This document shows positions 6,501-6,640 of a stretch of DNA of 6,640 bases, in pieces; positions within the stretch are counted from its first letter, which is position 1; every line of letters begins with the position of its first letter. A program made the position numbers and the translations under genes. The notes beneath the pieces were generated by a model. That model ran no database searches and was not told the DNA's origin. It worked only from the letters and a program-made list of their open reading frames with translations. Origin of the DNA: Bacteroidales bacterium (lineage in GTDB: Bacteria; Bacteroidota; Bacteroidia; Bacteroidales; Bacteroidaceae); NCBI GenBank assembly GCA_004558535.1, contig SFCP01000124.1, forward strand, positions 1 to 6,640. Reading direction: 5' to 3'.

Positions 6501-6640
6501 GAGTCGTTGCGCAGTGTAATCTGCCATTCGCCATCCACCGAAGTCCGGCTCTTTACCAGCGAGTCGGGGACGACATCCAGTGTGCCGTCCTTGAGGTAAA
6601 TAAACAGGTCACCCGATTCGGACTGGGCGCCTGCCGGCAA
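3563..6640 (-). CDS. Secreted CotH-kinase-fold protein with F5/8C, dockerin and cohesin-like domains (5' end cut by window edge)
   Basis: 1025 residues are visible. The first codon is TTG, which I read as an internal leucine: LPAGAQS resembles the end of a signal peptide cut at AGA|QS, so only a short stretch is probably missing. Domains in order: Bacteroidales-type N-terminal region (about 10-180); F5/8-type C (discoidin) domain (about 183-323), a likely glycan binder; CotH domain (about 370-700) with KGRGNTSW (407-414), KSPYRLKF (420-427), LYLNGEYRGSYNFTEH (479-494) and WDFDWAYG (621-628), the last fitting the family's DxD metal-binding site; type I dockerin (747-806) with calcium-loop residues D751/N753/D755/D762 and D784/D786/S788/D795; cohesin-like beta-sandwich (about 818-957); Por-type sorting tail (about 975-1025) ending in KVIVK. 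Known CotH proteins are atypical kinases that phosphorylate secreted proteins; the substrate here is unknown. It lies 12 bases upstream of the other secreted-protein gene, probably in one operon. Domain calls are firm for CotH, F5/8C and dockerin, weaker for the cohesin-like part. Confidence 0.93.
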   Translation of the reverse strand: MPAGAQSESGDLFIYLKDGTLDVVPDSLVKSRTSVDGEWQITLRNDSVLHYDAALVDRISDEGPATLPKFTSFKFNNKYNDQVFTDVIATLVDDTHVTATVGAIGKRLTPSFQIDDAEGVAFIGSERQESKVSRPRFDGDVVYTLGHEGWRTMDYLKISDELWSSGDDEYKTEKVALTESMLSTNAPSNYPETEGLAMMLDGNGSTFFHSTWGTGSYEKLPQNQNTYIDVALPKPLQSFFFYYMTRPDANRLPTSWSIQVSHDGTNWTEVLKLDQSNGLPTSMSQEYTSPVIETTEAYEYVRLEQTGSSYKNYLCLAELAIYKVTKIEGEGPTLIHPAEYAYEWRPYGRQVTVSVDWLTDHATQVPRIDLNVEGGQLISSKEVYLNAEIIIDGAGVFPDFRDSVQVKGRGNTSWQGAYGKSPYRLKFAAKKAPFGLTKGKSWVLLANNQTGSMMTNALAMKVAQLAGTASANHIIPVELYLNGEYRGSYNFTEHIGFSNNSVDIEDESHATLLELDSYYDETYKFRDNAYYLPVNIKEPDFTEAYDQDYLDLIQSDFNEFTSLVSRADESYTDKMNVEMFARFMFVNMYVHNCELGHPKSCYVYREDLRALHAPYIFGPVWDFDWAYGYDGSYVYYITKAREDYFSSISRGTGGQFYTAVTRNSDKVQKALYRVWTNFLRDHQQEILEFVDDYYQYANPSFLHNAERWSDGRDYASSVENMKSWLQEHAEYAYSTLQAYDLETPETISVGDVNLDGAITAADAVCVMNYLVGLSNESFDAKQADADGSGAVSISDAVRIVAMAMRQPALLSRQISLPAAAANLRWNRFALTPGMETLAQVQLNVEEADYAAAQFDVVLPEGMQLTHISLPQGWEGNSVSFAPITTAGRSDGNRYRVIVSGSGDRLLPVGSATLGMYLQAESLIPEATRVVSIEAATLVNRLGEDLRLAPKSTSFDMETTGISGAVEMDVKGDDGALDVESLGEGTLRIYTPDGRLLRTASVTAGRQSVALPTGIYIVNHQKVIVK

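Noticed and set aside
1..6640. CRISPR arrays, tRNA/rRNA genes, insertion sequences, toxin-antitoxin or defence genes
   Set aside because: No spaced direct repeats, cloverleaf, transposase motif or small toxin-antitoxin gene pair was seen on either strand.

Overview
The window looks like chromosomal DNA from a Bacteroidales bacterium, probably a GC-rich gut or rumen lineage. Three things point there: secreted proteins ending in type IX (Por-type) sorting tails, tandem Listeria-Bacteroides (InlB B-type) repeats, and gene starts without Shine-Dalgarno sequences. The genus cannot be read from the sequence. All supported genes lie on the minus strand, so transcription runs from right to left.

Right part (2564-6640): two secreted-protein genes 12 bases apart, probably one operon. 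The first, cut by the right edge, is a CotH-kinase-fold protein with an F5/8-type C carbohydrate-binding-like domain, a type I dockerin with two intact calcium loops, a cohesin-like beta-sandwich and a C-terminal sorting tail. The second is a smaller secreted protein with its own cohesin-like domain, two InlB-type repeats and a sorting tail. A dockerin protein beside a cohesin-like protein suggests that the two could bind each other outside the cell or at its surface. This is the most interesting system-level reading of the window, but it is an inference.

Middle (2382-2563): a 182-base gap without a gene. It holds two hairpins, a four-copy 10-bp tandem repeat and a short run of alternating G and C. 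The larger hairpin is better paired in leftward RNA and probably marks the end of the secreted-protein transcript.

Left part (334-2381): rmuC, encoding a predicted PD-(D/E)XK nuclease-like DNA recombination protein, is split between two frames by an apparent one-base frameshift near 2072. The membrane anchor and first coiled coil are in one frame; the remaining coiled coil and the nuclease domain are in the other. Next comes a cysteine-rich protein of the YgbA / 'nitrous oxide-stimulated promoter' family.

Far left (1-333): no convincing gene. It holds three copies of a 21-bp GC-rich repeat just past the ygbA-like stop codon, then an AT-rich stretch with a Bacteroidetes-type promoter candidate facing left, towards a gene outside the window.
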